Assembly: GCF_029029505.1 (NCBI RefSeq)
Contig: NZ_JAKJSD010000021.1
Span: 1 to 64,000, forward strand
DNA length: 64,000 nt
From: Ancylomarina sp. DW003
GTDB taxonomy: Bacteria; Bacteroidota; Bacteroidia; Bacteroidales; Marinifilaceae
Direction of reading: 5' to 3'
Shown: positions 28,704 through 39,005 of the stretch, one piece after another
Layout of the letters: each line of letters starts with the position of its first letter
How positions within the stretch are numbered: the first letter of the stretch is position 1
Translations under genes and position numbers: made by a program
Notes under the pieces: model-generated
Seen by the model: only the letters and a program-made list of their open reading frames with translations
Databases searched by the model: none
Told to the model about the DNA's origin: nothing

Positions 28704-30320
28704 ATGAAAGTATTAATTAAATATATATTAGGATTGACATTATTGTTGGTCGTTTTCGTTTCATGCGATAAAGATGATAGCACTAGTTATACGCGAGAAA
28801 TAAATGAATATTTTTCAAGTGATGAAAGAGTAATTGATAGAAAGCCTTTAGGTGCATTTGTTAATGAACAATTTACGTTTGACCCTCAATTATCATGGCT
28901 AAACGAAAAAGGTGATACTATACGAATAACTGATTCTCAAATAAATAAATATAATTTTGAGTGGCGTTTGTATTTAACACCAGGTCTTTATGTTGATACA
29001 ATTAGTAAAGTTATTAGTACAGATTATATTTGTGATTATTTGGTTACGGATATAAATCCAGCTTCTAATGGTTATTATCTAAGTTTTTTGGCTACTAATT
29101 CTGAAACAGATGAATATCATAAATTATGGTTCGAATTAAAAGTATTAAGTACCTATGGCAATGGATTTTTGGTTGCAAATAGTTATGATGGTGCTAATAC
29201 TGATTTGAGTTTATTAATGTCTATTAATTGTACACCAGACTACGAAGAAGATTGGGAGCCAAAATTAAGACATAAATTGCTTGAAGAAAATAATGGCACA
29301 ACTTTACCGGGAATTGTAACTGATATTGCATCTATAGCATCTGGAAGTTCTTTCTTTGCTCAATTATGTGTACCAGGAGAATCAATTACTGAAGTTAATT
29401 TATTTAACATGAAATATGAGCGAAAAAATCAAGAACTTTTTGCCATTTCTCCTGAAGTCTGGAATCCTCAAGGTGTTGGTAGCAATGGATATGGTTTCAT
29501 GTCAGTAGTTAATAATAATAAATACACGTATTTTGATACTAGAAATGGATTTACCTATGATTTTGGTGATGATAGTCCTTATGATTTTGAAACATTTGGA
29601 CAAACTGATTATGATGGAGGATATACGGTAAGTGGAGGTTTCCAGGGCATAGATAAAAACACAAATAAACTTGTTTCTGTTAATTCTTATGGAGGTTTTA
29701 AAAGATTGAAAGTCGATAATGATGATGGCGCTTTCTCTATTAATGATTGGTCTAATTGGAACATTATAACTATAGGAAGAGGTCCAGATTATGAGTATCA
29801 TTATTTTGTTGTAGAAGATAAGAGCACTAGTGATAGATTTATTTTAGAAATGAAATCTGATTGGGGTGGTAATTATGAGGCATCAAGAAAAATAGATTTA
29901 TCCGCATTCCCAGGCACATCGGAAGTAAATCATTTCGAATTTTCAAGAAATGCAGAAGAATGTTTCTATGGTTATGAAAATAAATTGTACTGTATCCTTC
30001 TAAAGGATAATGCTGTAAATCTTATTGAGAGTTATGTATTTCCAGATAATGAGAGTGTTACGTTCCTAGCTAAACAAAGATCATATGATGGTCTGGTTTA
30101 TTGGGATCTTGCTACAAATGCTGATACTGGCAAAGAAGCTCCTAACTGGCGTTCGGGCCGTGAAATAATTGTTAATGTTGCTACTTATGATAATGCTACT
30201 AAAGAAGGTTACTTATATATGTTGCCGATTGAATTTAGTGGTAGAGGAGGAATAGCAGCAGAAGAATATACTAAAAAGTATGATGGTTTTGGAAAGATAA
30301 ATTACATTCACCATTTATAA
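28704..30320 (+). CDS. PKD-like family lipoprotein
   Basis: A 538-residue lipoprotein (lipobox FVSC, Cys21) starting three bases after the previous stop. It opens with a DUF/PKD-like Ig-type region (NEQFTFDPQLSWLNEKGD, YLSFLATNSETDEYHKLWF, ending in STYGNGFLVAN) followed by a long beta-rich region suggestive of a propeller. The order SusC-SusD-DUF4843-PKD-like is, as far as I recall, a common Bacteroidota arrangement. It is likely the outermost binding or docking lipoprotein of the importer. It is the last gene before a perfect terminator. Confidence 0.65.
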   Translation: MKVLIKYILGLTLLLVVFVSCDKDDSTSYTREINEYFSSDERVIDRKPLGAFVNEQFTFDPQLSWLNEKGDTIRITDSQINKYNFEWRLYLTPGLYVDTISKVISTDYICDYLVTDINPASNGYYLSFLATNSETDEYHKLWFELKVLSTYGNGFLVANSYDGANTDLSLLMSINCTPDYEEDWEPKLRHKLLEENNGTTLPGIVTDIASIASGSSFFAQLCVPGESITEVNLFNMKYERKNQELFAISPEVWNPQGVGSNGYGFMSVVNNNKYTYFDTRNGFTYDFGDDSPYDFETFGQTDYDGGYTVSGGFQGIDKNTNKLVSVNSYGGFKRLKVDNDDGAFSINDWSNWNIITIGRGPDYEYHYFVVEDKSTSDRFILEMKSDWGGNYEASRKIDLSAFPGTSEVNHFEFSRNAEECFYGYENKLYCILLKDNAVNLIESYVFPDNESVTFLAKQRSYDGLVYWDLATNADTGKEAPNWRSGREIIVNVATYDNATKEGYLYMLPIEFSGRGGIAAEEYTKKYDGFGKINYIHHL

Positions 30321-30331
30321 TAATTGTACTA

Positions 30332-30363
30332 AATAATACACCCATTTATTTGGGTGTATTATT
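30332..30363 (+). terminator. Intrinsic terminator of the susC-PKD operon (locus B)
   Basis: AATAATACACCCA (30332-30344) and TGGGTGTATTATT (30351-30363): thirteen perfect pairs with a six-base loop. Confidence 0.85.
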
Positions 30364-31027
30364 CTAATTGCTAGGTAAATAGGATTTGCAATCCAGACAA
30401 TATAGTACTAGTTATAAGAGGCTTGATTCTAAAACTACTCTTGTTTTTTTTGAATTGATGTCATCATATACCAAAGCTCTATTTTTAAAACTGATTAAGA
30501 ATGCCTTAATAAATATGGTGGTTTCGACAAAACTATTACTCCTGATTCACAACAATAAATAGTAATTACTGTCACTATAAATCATAGAGAGATTTATAAC
30601 CTATAAATTTCAAAAGACTTTGAAGTTAATTGAGGTTTAATAGGATTATTGTGTTTTTATTTTCACGAGAAATAAGTTGATTGTTACTTGCTTAGTGATT
30701 GTTATAGTGTGAGTTGTGGTGCTAGTTGATGAAGTTTCGCAATCAGCAATCGAAATATATACACTCATAATTTAAAGCAAATATTAACTGTGCTAATTAC
30801 GCATAAAAAAATATCTGCTACAAAGATGGTTTCTGTCTACACAGTTTAAACAAGAAACGGATAAATCTAATTTATAAGAAAGTAAATTATTTCCAACGTG
30901 TTATTTGTTGATTGTGATAATGGTGTTTGCCCAAGGAAACATGTTGATATAGAGGGTTTTTGAAAAATAATTGTTTGCTGCAGAACTACATTGGGGAAAC
31001 ATAAAGTTATTCTAATAAAAACATATA
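30364..31027. other. Gene-free region between locus B importer and ABC genes
   Basis: No intact gene. A second terminator-like shape lies near 30415-30449 (AAGAG with CTCTT, then a T-run). A CGTGTTAT word at 30897-30904 resembles the downstream half of the TCACCC promoters but has no TCACCC upstream. Just after it, IVIMVFAQGN can be read before a stop, which resembles the signal-peptide end of the secreted thioredoxin-like proteins and may be a decayed gene start. Confidence 0.35.
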
Positions 31028-31969
31028 ATGGAAATAGTTAAAGTTGAAAATTTATCACATAAGTATAGTTCTCAATGGGCTATTAAAGATATAGATTTTA
31101 AGATTAATCAGAATGGCGTGATTGGTCTTTTAGGATCTAATGGTGCAGGCAAATCTACGCTGATGAATATTATGTGTGGAGCTCTCGATCAAACAGTTGG
31201 TTCGGTATATATAAATGGAGAAGATTTAATGAAGAATCCTGTAGAAGCAAAAAAGCATATTGGATTCTTACCTCAAAAAGCGCCTTTACATATCGATTTA
31301 ACCGTAGATGAGTATCTAATTCATTGTGCCAGATTAAGGTTAATGAAAGAGGCAGATATTAAAGATGCTATAGATGTAGCCAAGACCAAATGTGGCATCA
31401 TGCATTTTAGTGACAGATTAATAAGGAACTTATCAGGAGGCTATCAACAAAGAGTCGGAATAGCGCAGGCTATAGTTCATGATCCCCAGTTTGTTGTACT
31501 TGATGAGCCAACAAATGGATTAGATCCAAATCAAATAATAGAAGTACGTCATTTAATAAAACAAATAGCTAAAGATCGTGCTGTACTTGTTTCTACGCAC
31601 ATATTATCTGAGGTTGAAGCTATATGTGACTATATAAGAATGATAGAAAATGGAATTATGGTTTTTGAGGGTACTATTAAAGATTTTAATAATCAAATAG
31701 AAACAAGAACTGTATTTGCAGAATTAAAACAACCTCCTACAATTAAGGAACTCGGATTAATTGATGGTGTTGAGTCTGTTACAGCCCTTAACGAATTGGG
31801 TGAATATCGATTCAAATTTGTCAAAGAGAGGGACATAACTCAAGAGATAATTAAAAAAAGTATTGAGAATAATTGGGAATTGAATCAGATAAATATAGAG
31901 AAAGTATCGTTAGATGAGGTGTTCGCAGTGTTGTCGCAAAAAGTATTTATAAACGAAGAAACAGTGTAA
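31028..31969 (+). CDS. ABC transporter ATP-binding protein (GldA-like)
   Basis: A 313-residue ATPase with Walker A GSNGAGKST (36-44), Q-loop region near FLPQKAP, signature LSGGYQQRVGIAQA, Walker B FVVLDEPTNGLDP and switch STHILSEVE, followed by an approximately 90-residue C-terminal extension usual in drug- or Gld-type ABC-2 exporters. It overlaps functionally with the permease gene three bases downstream and presumably energises it. It belongs to an export-type rather than import-type family. A second copy of this module evidently lies upstream of the window, since its last gene ends at 496. Confidence 0.9.
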   Translation: MEIVKVENLSHKYSSQWAIKDIDFKINQNGVIGLLGSNGAGKSTLMNIMCGALDQTVGSVYINGEDLMKNPVEAKKHIGFLPQKAPLHIDLTVDEYLIHCARLRLMKEADIKDAIDVAKTKCGIMHFSDRLIRNLSGGYQQRVGIAQAIVHDPQFVVLDEPTNGLDPNQIIEVRHLIKQIAKDRAVLVSTHILSEVEAICDYIRMIENGIMVFEGTIKDFNNQIETRTVFAELKQPPTIKELGLIDGVESVTALNELGEYRFKFVKERDITQEIIKKSIENNWELNQINIEKVSLDEVFAVLSQKVFINEETV

Positions 31970-31972
31970 ATT

Positions 31973-34285
31973 ATGAAAACTATTATTGATATAGCTAAAA
32001 CAGAACTGAAAACACTGTTTTATTCCCCAATAGCGTGGATCATCATGGCTATTTTTGCCCTGCAAGCCAACATGACATTCATAGATATATTTGTTGATTT
32101 CATCAAGTATCAACTAGCAGGTTACCCAAATAATAATATAACAACAGAATTGTTTACTAGTGATTCTTGGAGAAAGGCAGTTTTCCCTAATGTACAGCAA
32201 TATTTATACCTATATATCCCATTAGTAACAATGGGAATTATGAGTAGAGAGATTAGCAGTGGTTCAATAAAACTACTTCTGTCGTCACCTATTACATCTA
32301 AGCAAATCATATTTGGAAAGTTTCTTTCTATGATGATTTATGGTTTTGCACTTGTATCTATACTAGGGCTAACCGTGCTCTTTAGTATGTTTGGTGTTAA
32401 AGATTTAGATATATGGTATGTTTTATCAGGACTTCTAGGAATCTATCTATTACTATGTGCATATTCGGCTATAGGTATTTTTATGTCTTCCCTAACATCA
32501 TATCAGGTTGTTGCTGCTATTGGAACACTGGCTCTTCTGGCCCTTCTAAATTATATTGGTCAAGTTGGACAAAGTATAAATTTTGTTAGAGATTTAACAT
32601 ATTGGTTATCTATTTCTGGACGAGCAAGTGAGATGGTTGCTGGATTAATATCAAGTAACGATGTCTTATATTTTCTTGTAGTAATATCTATGTTTATCTC
32701 TTTCACAATAATAAAACTAGAGTCTGGGAAAATTAAAAAGAGAATTAAGATCGTAAGCCAATATACAATAGTATTGGTAGTATGTTTAATAATAGGCTAC
32801 ATGTCGTCTAGACCTGCATTGATAGTCTATGCTGATGCAACTAGAACCAATCATCGTACCCTTACCCCTAATAGTCAGGATGTAATTAATAAACTCGAAG
32901 GAGGGTTAACGATAACCACTTTTGTTAATATACTTGATCAAAACAGGTATCATGCAATGCCTGAAAATATTAATAAAGATCTTAAGAGATTTGAGCAATA
33001 TACTCGTTTTAAGCCAGAAATAAACATGAAATATGTTTACTATTGGGATAAAACAGATAATCCTCATCTATATAAAACCTATCCTAATCTGACTGATGAA
33101 CAAATTGCCCAAAAAGTTTGTGAGATATACGAATACGATTTCAACGACTTTTTAACACCTCAACAAGTAAAAAAAATAGCTGATCTGTCTGATGAAGGTA
33201 ATCGTTTTGTAAGGCTCATTGAGAGGGATAATGGGGATAAAACGTTTTTAAGAATCTACAATGATATGTATGTTCATCCTTTTGAATCAGAAATCTCGGT
33301 TGCTTTAAAACGTTTAGTAATGAAATTGCCTAAAGTAGGTTTTGTTACTGGTCATGGCGAGAGAGATATTTTAAAATCTGGAGATAGAGATTATAGCTCT
33401 TCTGCGCAATCAAAAACATTCAGAAATTCATTATTGAATCAAGGTTTTGAAATTGAGAGTATTCATCTTTCCGATTCTGAAATTGGTGATGATATAAGTA
33501 TCCTAGTTATTGCTGACAATAAAACTTCATTTACCGAAATTGAGACAGAAAGATTAAATCGATATATTGAGAAGGGTGGTAACCTGCTTATTGCCGCAGA
33601 GCCTCGTCGAGTTAAAGAGATGACTCCACTCGTATCTACATTTGGAGTTTCATTTAAGGATGGAATATTAGTTGAAAAAGGGCATGATTTTGCTCCAACA
33701 CTAATAATTAATGATTTAGAGAAGGATGCTCCTGAAAAAATATCGTATGTGTTTAATTCTATTCTAAAAAGGAAATTTAAGATAACTACACCAGGAACTT
33801 TAGCATTGGATTATTCACTTGCAAGTTCAAAAGGTTATCAAGTAACTCCACTACTAAAAACAAAAGACAAGAATTGTTGGAACGAAAAAGAATCAACCGA
33901 TTTTGTAGATGATGATGTTGTTTTGAATACAGAAATAGGCGAACAAGAAATATCTTCTACAACTGCCATAGCTTTAAACAGAACAGTTGGATATAAAGAT
34001 CAGAGAATCATAATAATGGGAGATGCCGATTGTATTAGCAATGGTGAAGTCTCTGCAAGACGTTCCGGTTTTAGAGCAGCAAACTTTTCATTTTTTACTG
34101 GTATGTTCCAATGGTTATCTAACGGAAAGGCTCCAATTGACACAAGAAGGCCAAAGTTGATTGACAATAAGGTGAATGTAGGTAAAACTGCAGGTAAATT
34201 TTGGTCAATCCTTTTTATATGGTTAGTTCCTTTAAGCTTATTGGTCTCATGTTTTATTATTTGGGTAAAACGAAGAAAGAAATAG
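31973..34285 (+). CDS. ABC-2 permease fused to GldG-like extracytoplasmic domain
   Basis: A 770-residue membrane protein. Residues 1 to about 265 hold about six membrane helices of an ABC-2/GldF-type permease (SPIAWIIMAIFALQ, LVTMGIMSREISSGSIKLLL, LLALLNYIGQVG), with the family motif SREISSGSIKLLLSSPI. A further helix at about 265-283 leads to a large outside domain of GldG/ABC-auxiliary type (VGFVTGHGERDI, LLIAAEPRR, MGDADCISNGE) and a final membrane helix near 745-765. In gliding relatives GldF and GldG are separate; here they are joined, which is common in Bacteroidota. Its cargo is unknown; the neighbouring periplasmic thioredoxins suggest something redox-linked. Confidence 0.88.
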   Translation: MKTIIDIAKTELKTLFYSPIAWIIMAIFALQANMTFIDIFVDFIKYQLAGYPNNNITTELFTSDSWRKAVFPNVQQYLYLYIPLVTMGIMSREISSGSIKLLLSSPITSKQIIFGKFLSMMIYGFALVSILGLTVLFSMFGVKDLDIWYVLSGLLGIYLLLCAYSAIGIFMSSLTSYQVVAAIGTLALLALLNYIGQVGQSINFVRDLTYWLSISGRASEMVAGLISSNDVLYFLVVISMFISFTIIKLESGKIKKRIKIVSQYTIVLVVCLIIGYMSSRPALIVYADATRTNHRTLTPNSQDVINKLEGGLTITTFVNILDQNRYHAMPENINKDLKRFEQYTRFKPEINMKYVYYWDKTDNPHLYKTYPNLTDEQIAQKVCEIYEYDFNDFLTPQQVKKIADLSDEGNRFVRLIERDNGDKTFLRIYNDMYVHPFESEISVALKRLVMKLPKVGFVTGHGERDILKSGDRDYSSSAQSKTFRNSLLNQGFEIESIHLSDSEIGDDISILVIADNKTSFTEIETERLNRYIEKGGNLLIAAEPRRVKEMTPLVSTFGVSFKDGILVEKGHDFAPTLIINDLEKDAPEKISYVFNSILKRKFKITTPGTLALDYSLASSKGYQVTPLLKTKDKNCWNEKESTDFVDDDVVLNTEIGEQEISSTTAIALNRTVGYKDQRIIIMGDADCISNGEVSARRSGFRAANFSFFTGMFQWLSNGKAPIDTRRPKLIDNKVNVGKTAGKFWSILFIWLVPLSLLVSCFIIWVKRRKK

Positions 34286-34352
34286 TGTAATAGAATTACG
34301 GATTTAGAATTGAGAGATTAAAATATAAATGTTAACAATAAAAAATAATAAG

Positions 34353-35939
34353 ATGAAAAGAATATTATTAGTCCTTTTAGCTGTAGTGTTAGTAAATACT
34401 GTTAGTATGGGACAAGGAATTTATTTTGATAAATCGTATGAAAGTGCTTTAGCGAAAGCAAAAAAGTGGGAGAGAGGCGTTTTTATTGATGTTATGACTT
34501 CTTGGTGTGGTCCATGTAAACAAATGGAAAAGAATGTTTTTCCTCAGGTAAAAGTTGGACAGTATTTTAACAATAATTATGTCAGCTTGAAAATTGATGC
34601 AGACAAAGGGGAAGGTCCTATGATCGCAAAGAAGTATGGTGTAAATTCATACCCTACTTTAATTTTCCTTGACAAGAATGGCAATTTTGTTCATAAAGTA
34701 ACAGGAGGATTAAGCGCGGAAAGGCTAATTCATGAGGCTAAACAATCATCTAGCCCAGAAGCAAAAAAGCTAAGAGTCCTAACCGAAAAATATAAATCCG
34801 GAGATATGGATGACTCCGAAATACTTGATTACTTAAAGCTGTTGAAACAAGTTGAATTAGATTACAGTACCGTTTTTGGAGAGTACTTTAAGGGGTTGTC
34901 AAACAAAGAAAAACGGTCTTTGAATACGTTTACTTTAATGAGAAAGTACATTACGCGATATGATGAATATCCTTTTGGGTATTTAATTAATAATTACAAA
35001 AAATATAGAAAAATTGTAGATAGAGATGAACTCGATCAGTATATGTACAGCAAACTTACTTTTGCTACGTATGTAAATGAAAGAGAGGGAAAGAGCAATG
35101 CTTTGATGTATAAGAAACTGGAAGAAGCTAAAATTCCTGTTTCAGCTTACGTGAAAGAAAATTACGCATTAGTAAAAATGGTTAAGGATCCTGCTAAACG
35201 AAATGAATTTATTGAAAGAGGTAAGCAATTATTTAAAAATTGTAAACATGCATACTCTGTTCTCTTAAATGAAGCTGTAAAAGAAGCTATATCTGACAAA
35301 AAATTAGAAGCATTTTGTAAGCAATCTTTGCTTGATTTCGCAAAGCTTAATAAAACTAGAGCTGCACATTCGTGTACAAGTTTAGCTTATCTATTTATTT
35401 TAAATGCCAGAGACAATGCATCTGCTTTAAAATATTATGAATTAGCAGTTAAAATCGATCCAAATGTTGTAGAAGGTGGATATGTTAAGAGTAATATGGA
35501 TTATTGTAAAAAGAGCCTTGGATTAGTTAAGTGTGACAATTATGGTGAAACTGCTCCTGCGTTTACTTTGATGGGGGTTGATGGAGAATCAGTTAGTCTA
35601 AATGATTATAAAGGGAAATTAGTCTTAATCGATTTTTGGGCTTCCTGGTGTGGTCCTTGTATAGGAGAGATAAAGTATTTGAAGGAAGCCTATGCGAAGC
35701 ATAAAAATGATAATATCGAATTTATAAGCATTTCTACAGATAAAGACAAAATGAATTGGAAAAAGGCCATAAATAAACATGGAATGTCTTGGTTACAACT
35801 TCTGGATGATGATAAAACAAGCAAAGATTACAAGGTTAGAGGTATCCCTAGAATAATGCTTATTGGTAAGGATGGAAAAATTGTAGCCGATGAATTAAGA
35901 GGTGAAGCAATTGAAAGAGAAATAAAAAAAGTTTTATAA
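34353..35939 (+). CDS. Periplasmic protein with two thioredoxin domains
   Basis: 528 residues from the ATG at 34353 (an in-frame ATG at 34329 lies outside the signal peptide). Cleavable signal to about residue 20 (LVLLAVVLVNTVSMGQG). The first thioredoxin-like domain (about 25-130) has MTSWCGPC (Cys52, Cys55) and the cis-Pro loop NSYPTLIF. A helical, TPR-like middle covers about 140-370. The second, TlpA/AhpC-type, domain (about 385-528) has DFWASWCGPC (Cys433, Cys436) and GIPRIML. Both active sites are intact. Likely passes electrons to periplasmic disulfides. It follows the ABC permease by 67 bases and probably shares its transcript. Confidence 0.88.
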   Translation: MKRILLVLLAVVLVNTVSMGQGIYFDKSYESALAKAKKWERGVFIDVMTSWCGPCKQMEKNVFPQVKVGQYFNNNYVSLKIDADKGEGPMIAKKYGVNSYPTLIFLDKNGNFVHKVTGGLSAERLIHEAKQSSSPEAKKLRVLTEKYKSGDMDDSEILDYLKLLKQVELDYSTVFGEYFKGLSNKEKRSLNTFTLMRKYITRYDEYPFGYLINNYKKYRKIVDRDELDQYMYSKLTFATYVNEREGKSNALMYKKLEEAKIPVSAYVKENYALVKMVKDPAKRNEFIERGKQLFKNCKHAYSVLLNEAVKEAISDKKLEAFCKQSLLDFAKLNKTRAAHSCTSLAYLFILNARDNASALKYYELAVKIDPNVVEGGYVKSNMDYCKKSLGLVKCDNYGETAPAFTLMGVDGESVSLNDYKGKLVLIDFWASWCGPCIGEIKYLKEAYAKHKNDNIEFISISTDKDKMNWKKAINKHGMSWLQLLDDDKTSKDYKVRGIPRIMLIGKDGKIVADELRGEAIEREIKKVL

Positions 35940-35948
35940 TTGATAATC

Positions 35949-37595
35949 ATGAAATTAATACAAACACTTATCATGTTAATTTTCATTTGTACTTGCTACA
36001 CAGCAAGTGCATTTGAAATAAAAGGTAAAGTTCTTATAAAAGATGGTTATGGTAATCCTATTAATGGACAAGTTGTTTACCTATATTCTAATCCAACTGG
36101 GGAGATTTGCGAAGAGTGGACAGGAACGAAGATGATTGATTCTTGTGCAATTGAAAATCAGGAATTTCATCTTTCAGCACCAGATACTGAATATGCAAGA
36201 TCGTACAAAATAGCGACAAAAACTGATTTTTTGTATTATTTTTTGAATAAAGAAGATAATATAAGTGCAACAATTGCAGATAAAAAAGGCTATAAGGTTT
36301 TTAAAGTTGAAACAAATAATCCTAAAACTGATTCTGTTTATCAGAAGTTTGTTCATGATGTAAATGTAAAATATTTTAATCCTTATTTAAAGAGGGAAGC
36401 TATTAATTACTTAAAAGAAAATATGGACAATGATGCGGGTATGTATTTGGCCGCATTATACTCAAGTAAAATTCCCGATCGTTTTCAAAGAACAACATTC
36501 TTTACATTTCCTCAAGTAAAAGAGGTTGTTGATGTAATTCCTGATTCTCAAAAAAATCATCCCTTGTATCAAACAATTATAGAGAACTATAAGAAGCTGG
36601 AATCTCAATATGAAGAGCCTGAGGGTTACAGAATATCGGGTTATGTTGATAATGTGTATAACAGTTACATGATATTGGCTATGCCGAAGCCAGGAACACT
36701 TAATTTAATTCCGCGAGATACAGTTCCAATTGTTAATGGGTATTTTGAGTTTACGGGTAAAGTTGAATATCCACAATATGCACTAATTGCTCTTGTTGAC
36801 GGAGGATTTAAAAAGCAATTATTTGTTGAGAACTCAGATATTGAAGTTAATCTGTTTAGTGGAAAAACGGGTTGTAACTATAAAGATAGCTGGTTAGTTG
36901 AAAAAGTTTGGGGTGTTAATTTCTGGGGATTTATAAATGGAAGCCAATCTTTAATTGAGTATAATAAGTTCAATGACGAGGTTTGCAAAGAAGGATATGA
37001 TGAAATTTCAAGTTGGATAAAATCTCACCCTAAAAGCCACCCAACCTTATTGACCGTAGCCGTTCAGTTATGCAAAACCACAAACCCTGCTGTTTCAAAA
37101 AAGTGGTTGTCTTATTTCGATAAGAGTTTGCATTCAACACCAAGTTATGAACATGCGTTGAAGGAGATTGAAACGAAGAAACGAACCAGTGATGGTGCAG
37201 GTGCTCCAGTCTTTAAATTACCAGATGTAAATGGAAAAATGGTATCACTTAAAAAGTTTAGAGGAAAATATGTTCTTCTCGATTTTTGGGCATCATGGTG
37301 TGGACCTTGCAAAGGTGAGGTGCCTTTTTTAAAGGAGGCTCATGAGAAATTTAAGGATAAAGGTTTGGCCGTTATTAGTATTTCTTCTGATCAGAAAAAA
37401 GAGGCATGGTTACGCGCAATTAAACATGAAAAGATGGATTGGTTGCAATTAAGTTCTCATGGCAGTGATGTTGGAAGTAAGTATGGTGTTAGTGGCATTC
37501 CACATATTGTCTTAATTGATAAGAAAGGAAATGTTGTAGCATCAGGACTGAGAGGGAAATCTATAATTGGGGAAATTGAAAGCTTAATTAAATAG
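35949..37595 (+). CDS. TlpA-like thioredoxin protein with DUF4369-type domain
   Basis: 548 residues from the ATG at 35949, nine bases after the previous stop. Signal peptide to about residue 24 (CYTASAFEIKG), with no clear lipobox Cys at the cleavage point. An N-terminal beta domain (about 25-110) and a second DUF4369-like domain (about 225-300, YRISGYVDNVYNSYMIL) are followed by a helical linker and a C-terminal TlpA domain with DFWASWCGPC (Cys451, Cys454) and SGIPHIVLID. Predicted periplasmic disulfide reductase. It overlaps no neighbour and continues the thioredoxin run. Confidence 0.85.
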   Translation: MKLIQTLIMLIFICTCYTASAFEIKGKVLIKDGYGNPINGQVVYLYSNPTGEICEEWTGTKMIDSCAIENQEFHLSAPDTEYARSYKIATKTDFLYYFLNKEDNISATIADKKGYKVFKVETNNPKTDSVYQKFVHDVNVKYFNPYLKREAINYLKENMDNDAGMYLAALYSSKIPDRFQRTTFFTFPQVKEVVDVIPDSQKNHPLYQTIIENYKKLESQYEEPEGYRISGYVDNVYNSYMILAMPKPGTLNLIPRDTVPIVNGYFEFTGKVEYPQYALIALVDGGFKKQLFVENSDIEVNLFSGKTGCNYKDSWLVEKVWGVNFWGFINGSQSLIEYNKFNDEVCKEGYDEISSWIKSHPKSHPTLLTVAVQLCKTTNPAVSKKWLSYFDKSLHSTPSYEHALKEIETKKRTSDGAGAPVFKLPDVNGKMVSLKKFRGKYVLLDFWASWCGPCKGEVPFLKEAHEKFKDKGLAVISISSDQKKEAWLRAIKHEKMDWLQLSSHGSDVGSKYGVSGIPHIVLIDKKGNVVASGLRGKSIIGEIESLIK

Positions 37596-37629
37596 ACTAA
37601 ATAACTTAAACATAAATAAACGTATCAAT

Positions 37630-38967
37630 ATGAATTTTAAATTTTTTTCATTAGCAGCACTAATAGTTATAAGCCTATTTTCTTGTGCTCCCAAAGTAAC
37701 TGAAATATCAGGCACACTAATTAATTTTAAAGGTGACAAAATTAATTTGGAGTACAATAATAAGGTAACAGAAGTTTCAGTAGGTACAGATGGTACATTT
37801 TCTTCAATGGTGAAACTTTCTCAGGATTCTTATGTGACATTAAAATGTGGAAGACATATCGTTAAAATGTATGCATTTGCAGGAAGGGATTTAACTGTTA
37901 ATTATAATCTTGAAGACAGAGAAAGAATATTTAATGGAGATTCGAAACACTTATGCGAGTATCTTGAATCGAAAAAAAGTATTGCTGAGAAAAGAGATTG
38001 GTATAGTCTTGGAGAAGATGAATTCCTTGAAGAAGTTCGTTCTTTTAATGAGGAAAGAAAGGAGATTCTTCTTGATCAGAATTTCAACGAAGAATTCAAT
38101 ATTAAAGAATTAGCATGTATGGAATATGAAACATACACATTTGTCTTGAATTATGTGCCATATCATGGATACAGTGTAGAGGGGGAATACGTGCCAAGTA
38201 ATAAAATTACAGATTTTTGTAACAATGCTGATTTCAATAAATCGGAGTTATTAAAATTATCGGAATATAGAGAATTCATTAATTTACGAGCTACTGAGAG
38301 AGGATATACTAAAAATAAAAGTGACCAGAAATTAAACATGACTTTAGAGTCAGCAAATTTTATACGCGATTTAAATACTTTACCTGAGATTAAATCCTAT
38401 ATGATTTTCAATTTGGTTAAACCTTATGTTGAGAGAAGAGGCACTGGTGCAGAAATATATTCACAACTTTATACCATTTTTATTGATTTATGTAAAGATC
38501 CTGAAAAAGTAGAAGAAGTAGCCAAGTTTGCTGCAAAATGGGATAAAATTGCAAAAGGTCAACCATCACCTTCTTTCGCTTTAAAAGATATAAATGGAGA
38601 AACAGTATCTCTAACTGATTTAAAAGGTAAATATATTTATATTGATGTATGGGCAACATGGTGTGGTCCTTGTCTTGGTGAAATTCCTCATTTGATGAAA
38701 CTTGAAGAGGAAATGCATGGAAAGGATGTAACATTTGTTAGTCTTTCTACTGACCGTAATAAGGAGCAATGGGAAAATTTTGTTAAGAAAAAAGAAATGG
38801 GTGGAGTTCAGCTCATTAATGATCCGTCCTGTACTTTTTGTAAGGATTATATGATTTTTGGTATCCCTAGATTTATTTTACTTGATAAAGAAGGTCGAAT
38901 TGTAGATAATAATGCTCCCAGACCTAGTGGTAAAATAAAAGACGTTTTACTTGGTCTTTTAAATTAA
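37630..38967 (+). CDS. TlpA-family disulfide reductase lipoprotein
   Basis: A 445-residue lipoprotein with lipobox LFSC (Cys19). DUF4369-like domain at about 25-100 (EISGTLINFKGDKINLEYN), helical linker to about 295, then a TlpA domain with IDVWATWCGPC (Cys345, Cys348), VTFVSLSTDRNKEQW and FGIPRFILLDKEGRI. It closely resembles the lipoprotein at 49426-50817 in locus C, including the NAPRPSGKI end. Membrane-anchored thiol-disulfide exchange in the periplasm is expected, with DsbD-type electron supply likely. Confidence 0.9.
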   Translation: MNFKFFSLAALIVISLFSCAPKVTEISGTLINFKGDKINLEYNNKVTEVSVGTDGTFSSMVKLSQDSYVTLKCGRHIVKMYAFAGRDLTVNYNLEDRERIFNGDSKHLCEYLESKKSIAEKRDWYSLGEDEFLEEVRSFNEERKEILLDQNFNEEFNIKELACMEYETYTFVLNYVPYHGYSVEGEYVPSNKITDFCNNADFNKSELLKLSEYREFINLRATERGYTKNKSDQKLNMTLESANFIRDLNTLPEIKSYMIFNLVKPYVERRGTGAEIYSQLYTIFIDLCKDPEKVEEVAKFAAKWDKIAKGQPSPSFALKDINGETVSLTDLKGKYIYIDVWATWCGPCLGEIPHLMKLEEEMHGKDVTFVSLSTDRNKEQWENFVKKKEMGGVQLINDPSCTFCKDYMIFGIPRFILLDKEGRIVDNNAPRPSGKIKDVLLGLLN

Positions 38968-39005
38968 TTCAAGACGGAAATAAATTCATTTAAAACAGTT
39001 TATTT

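Noticed and set aside
30876-30904. A sixth TCACCC-type promoter before the ABC genes
   Set aside because: A CGTGTTAT box is present but the upstream TCACCC half is absent at the required spacing.
31028-34285. Gliding-motility machinery
   Set aside because: Only GldA/GldF/GldG-like proteins are present; no other gld or type IX secretion genes are in the window, and such ABC proteins occur in non-gliding bacteria.
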